Part shown: positions 5,324 to 7,943 of the stretch, piece by piece
Layout of the letters: each line of letters begins with the position of its first letter
Numbering within the stretch: position 1 is the stretch's first letter
Origin: an uncultured Oscillospiraceae bacterium
Lineage (GTDB): Bacteria; Bacillota; Clostridia; Oscillospirales; Acutalibacteraceae
DNA length: 7,943 nt
NCBI GenBank assembly: GCA_900549055.1
Contig: URNB01000092.1
Coordinates: 1 to 7,943 of the forward strand
Reading direction: 5' to 3'
Translations under genes and position numbers: made by a program
Notes under the pieces: generated by a model
What the model saw: the letters and a program-made list of their open reading frames with translations, nothing else
The model's database searches: none
Told to the model about the DNA's origin: nothing

Positions 5324-7943
5324 CCGCCACGGCATTTGCGTTTACCTGTTCAATCACCTTGCGGATGCCCATCCATACCGACAAATCGGTAAACACTTCT
5401 ACAATGCTGCCGCGGTCGGTAAACGGCGGCTCCTGCAAAACCGATAGGTCTTTCATCATACCGTTTTGAACGATATACTCAACAATCTGATTGACAAAAT
5501 AAATCTGCCTTGAATCTAAATTGACATCGTTCAAATACTTTGAAAAGGCTGCCTTTGCCGCATTCATATCAAGACCGACGATTTCGCGCACAAATTCGCC
5601 GAGCGGCTTTTTACCGTACTCCGTCTCATAATCCTCTTTTGTGCCGAGGTCGTTCCAAAGAATTCTTTCAAGTTCTTTTATATCATCTGCGGTCATAGGA
5701 ATATTATTTTTCAGTTTGGCAATGACTTCATCATCAATATGCTGACGAATATAAAACTCGGCTTTCGCCTTGTAGTTTTTTAAATCGTCATTTTCAAGCT
5801 CGGATTCTTTCCAATCCATTGACAAAATTTCATCGTCAAAATTCGTGTCATAGCGCAGTTTGTTAACCGGAATATATTTCATAAGGTCGCGCAGACTTTT
5901 GCGGATATGCTCAAACTCGTTCATTCCGGCATTTTCGAGATAATTTGTGTGCAATAATTTATCTATCAATTCCGACTGCGCCATAATTTCCGGAATGTTG
6001 GCAACGCCGGCTACGCCGCCGACCTTTTTATAAAGGTCGTTTCTTGCTTTGCCGTATTTTTTGCCTGCAAGGTACGCCAGCTCTATGCCATACATCAGCG
6101 CGTCAAACCGAACCGCTTTGGCATCGTCCTCGTCGGGGATGATCAGCGGTGCAAGTTCGCTTTCTATAAGTAAAGTATCTTCATACGAAAGCGCCTTGTA
6201 GTTTTCTTCGGACGAATAGAGTTCAACATATTTAAGATGCTGACGAACCGCGAAATGTCCCCGGTTAAGCTCTCTGACCTTTGCCGCCATATCTCTGACT
6301 AATGATTTCCGAAAGGCAATCAGTTCATCTGTTTGGTACGCCAGATCCTGCAATTTGTAGGCAATTTGCGCTTTGAGGTGGAATATTGCGCCCTGCAGCG
6401 CCATCATATTTGCCGTAGGTCTGCCGCTGCTCATACGGAAAAATTCAAAGTTGCCGCAAAAATCGAAAATATAAAACTTATCTTTGTCTTTTCCGTCAAG
6501 CAGGTTTTCGCAAAGGCGCGTACCTCTGCCGATCATCTGCCAGAATTTTGCCTTGCTCATTACCTTTTTAAAGAACACCAGATTCAGCACTTCCGGCACA
6601 TCGATACCGGTGTCAAGCATATCCACGGAAATTGCAATCTGCGGCAGCTTTTTCGGGTCGGAAAACTCGTCGATTGCGCTCTGCGCATAGGTCATATAAT
6701 TATCAATTACCCTTGCAAACCCAGGCAGATGCGGATATTGCCTGTTAAAAATTTCAAGAATTTTTTCGGCGTGTGTATGGTTTTTTGCAAAAATAATGGT
6801 CTTACCGAGTTTTTGACCGTAGTCAACCGTCAGACCGTTGGTCATAAGCACATGAAGCACTTCTTTAATGGTATCCTCATTAAAAATCCATTCATTCAGC
6901 GCAGAAGAACCGATGCGTTCCGGCAGTCTGCCGTTTTCATCTTCAAAGGTATCTTCATAGGCGGCTTTGTCCTCGTCGGAAAGGTCGTCATACACAATAC
7001 CCTGCTCAATAAATTTAAGCTTGGTTTCTACCGACATAAAATCAACAAGATAACCGTCTTTTACCGCCTGCGCCAGTTCATAGCCATAGGTCGGAACGCC
7101 GTTTTCAAGTTCAAAAACCTCGTAGGTGTTTTTGTCTATCTCGTCTTTTGGGGTGGCTGTAAGACCGACGAGCGGCGCGTCAAAATAATTAAAAATATCG
7201 CGGTATCTGTTATAAATCGAGCGGTGCGCCTCATCGCAGATAACAAGGTCAAAATGACCGCAGGTGAACAGCTTTCCGTCCTCATCCTTTACCGAATCAA
7301 TGCAGTTCATCATAGTCTGGTAGGTTGAGAATACGCAGTGCGCCGTGTAGTTGTCTTTTTCTTCGCAAAGATTTGTTACCGATAAATCGGGCAGCAGATT
7401 AACAAAAGACCGCTTTGCCTGGGTTACAAGGGAATTCCGGTCGGCAAGGAAAAGAATGTTTTTCACCCAGCCGTGCTGCAAAAGCACATCGCAAAGGGCT
7501 ATCACCGTTCGGGTTTTGCCCGAACCCGTAGCCATAACAAGCAGCGCCTTGCGGCGGTTCCGGGCAAAGGCATCGCAGGCTGCCTTGATCGCGCCCTCCT
7601 GATAGTAGCGACCGGCGATTTTGCGATCCACCATAATATTTTTCAGGCTCGTCCGCATACTCTGGAGATTGAAGAGCTTCTCCAGATCACGTTTGGAGTA
7701 AATGGCCGCACATTTCCGCTCAGGATACAGATTGTCCGTGATGCGGGTCTCAAAGCCGTTGGTCAGGAAGATGACCGGGCGGCGGTGATACTTTTTCTCC
7801 AACAGATCGGCGTAGAGCTTTGCCTGCTGGCGGCCCTTAGCTACGTCCACGCAGGTGCGCTTGGCCTCCACCACTGCCAAGGGGCGTCCGTCATCACCGT
7901 AGAGCACATAGTCTGCATAGCCGACCTCGGACTTGTTTGGCAT
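5319..7943 (-). CDS. hsdR: Type I restriction enzyme R subunit (HsdR), N-terminus outside window
   Basis: HsdR is the motor and nuclease subunit of a type I restriction-modification complex: it pulls unmethylated DNA past the HsdM/HsdS core and cuts it. The visible 874 residues begin within the endonuclease domain, where D11 and E26-A-K28 (VVEAKR) form the PD-(D/E)xK site. Superfamily 2 helicase motifs follow in order: MATGSGKT (137-144), CDEAH (236-240), LTATP (261-265), TGIDVPE (445-451) and QMIGRGTR (469-476). The helical C-terminus ends with a PPF motif and resembles EcoEI-type subunits. The Met at the window edge is probably internal, because relatives have roughly 100 or more residues before this point. 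No frameshift or stop interrupts it. Base composition rises sharply in the endonuclease part (107 G+C of 180 at 7741-7920, by hand) compared with the helicase part (26 of 60 at 7021-7080). The methyltransferase and specificity genes would lie beyond the right edge. Confidence 0.95.
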   Translation of the reverse strand: MPNKSEVGYADYVLYGDDGRPLAVVEAKRTCVDVAKGRQQAKLYADLLEKKYHRRPVIFLTNGFETRITDNLYPERKCAAIYSKRDLEKLFNLQSMRTSLKNIMVDRKIAGRYYQEGAIKAACDAFARNRRKALLVMATGSGKTRTVIALCDVLLQHGWVKNILFLADRNSLVTQAKRSFVNLLPDLSVTNLCEEKDNYTAHCVFSTYQTMMNCIDSVKDEDGKLFTCGHFDLVICDEAHRSIYNRYRDIFNYFDAPLVGLTATPKDEIDKNTYEVFELENGVPTYGYELAQAVKDGYLVDFMSVETKLKFIEQGIVYDDLSDEDKAAYEDTFEDENGRLPERIGSSALNEWIFNEDTIKEVLHVLMTNGLTVDYGQKLGKTIIFAKNHTHAEKILEIFNRQYPHLPGFARVIDNYMTYAQSAIDEFSDPKKLPQIAISVDMLDTGIDVPEVLNLVFFKKVMSKAKFWQMIGRGTRLCENLLDGKDKDKFYIFDFCGNFEFFRMSSGRPTANMMALQGAIFHLKAQIAYKLQDLAYQTDELIAFRKSLVRDMAAKVRELNRGHFAVRQHLKYVELYSSEENYKALSYEDTLLIESELAPLIIPDEDDAKAVRFDALMYGIELAYLAGKKYGKARNDLYKKVGGVAGVANIPEIMAQSELIDKLLHTNYLENAGMNEFEHIRKSLRDLMKYIPVNKLRYDTNFDDEILSMDWKESELENDDLKNYKAKAEFYIRQHIDDEVIAKLKNNIPMTADDIKELERILWNDLGTKEDYETEYGKKPLGEFVREIVGLDMNAAKAAFSKYLNDVNLDSRQIYFVNQIVEYIVQNGMMKDLSVLQEPPFTDRGSIVEVFTDLSVWMGIRKVIEQVNANAVAA

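Noticed and set aside
6333..7328. Plus-strand open frame of 331 codons
   Set aside because: It lies wholly opposite the hsdR helicase region, which has intact motifs. The plus-strand protein shows no domain that I recognise and looks like a shadow frame.
1..7943. CRISPR array, tRNA, rRNA or insertion sequence
   Set aside because: I saw no regularly spaced repeats, no cloverleaf-like segment with a conserved T-arm, and no transposase frame or terminal repeats on either strand.

Overview
The window looks like a chromosomal segment of an anaerobic, spore-forming member of the Clostridia, perhaps of the Ruminococcaceae/Oscillospiraceae type. This is an inference from two things seen together: a biotin-dependent Na+-pumping oxaloacetate decarboxylase with its biotin carrier on a separate gene, and a cotJABC spore-coat operon. 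No rRNA, tRNA, CRISPR array or insertion sequence was recognised.

Region 1 (1-3218, minus strand) is a four-gene operon read in the order oadG, biotin carrier, oadB, oadA. The gaps are only 15-19 bp and each gene has its own ribosome binding site. OadA (C-terminal end cut by the window edge) moves the carboxyl group from oxaloacetate to the carrier's biotin lysine. OadB decarboxylates carboxybiotin in the membrane and exports Na+. OadG is the small membrane anchor. All the catalytic residues I could check are present.

Region 2 (3219-3474) is an AT-rich divergent control region. It holds overlapping candidate promoters for the oad operon and, just downstream of them, a perfect 18-bp palindrome that closely matches the binding site of the NADH-sensing repressor Rex. 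It also holds a perfect tandem 11-bp repeat nearer the other operon.

Region 3 (3475-4519, plus strand) is cotJA-cotJB-cotJC, tightly packed (a 4-bp ATGA overlap, then a 5-bp gap). CotJC is a di-manganese catalase-like protein with its metal ligands intact.

Region 4 (4525-7943, minus strand) is accessory defence DNA. HsdR, the restriction and translocation subunit of a type I restriction-modification system, is cut at its N-terminus by the window edge. Downstream of it is an AT-rich 245-residue frame resembling only the C-terminal TOPRIM half of an OLD-like AAA ATPase/nuclease, with no ATPase half and no visible ribosome binding site. It ends 5 bp from the convergent cotJC stop, so the accessory block joins the spore-coat operon with almost no spacer. 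HsdR itself changes base composition near its endonuclease/helicase boundary, which suggests mosaic assembly.

No clearly new system was found. The points most worth a second look are the Rex-like operator on the Na+ pump operon, the decapitated TOPRIM gene and the hsdR mosaic.
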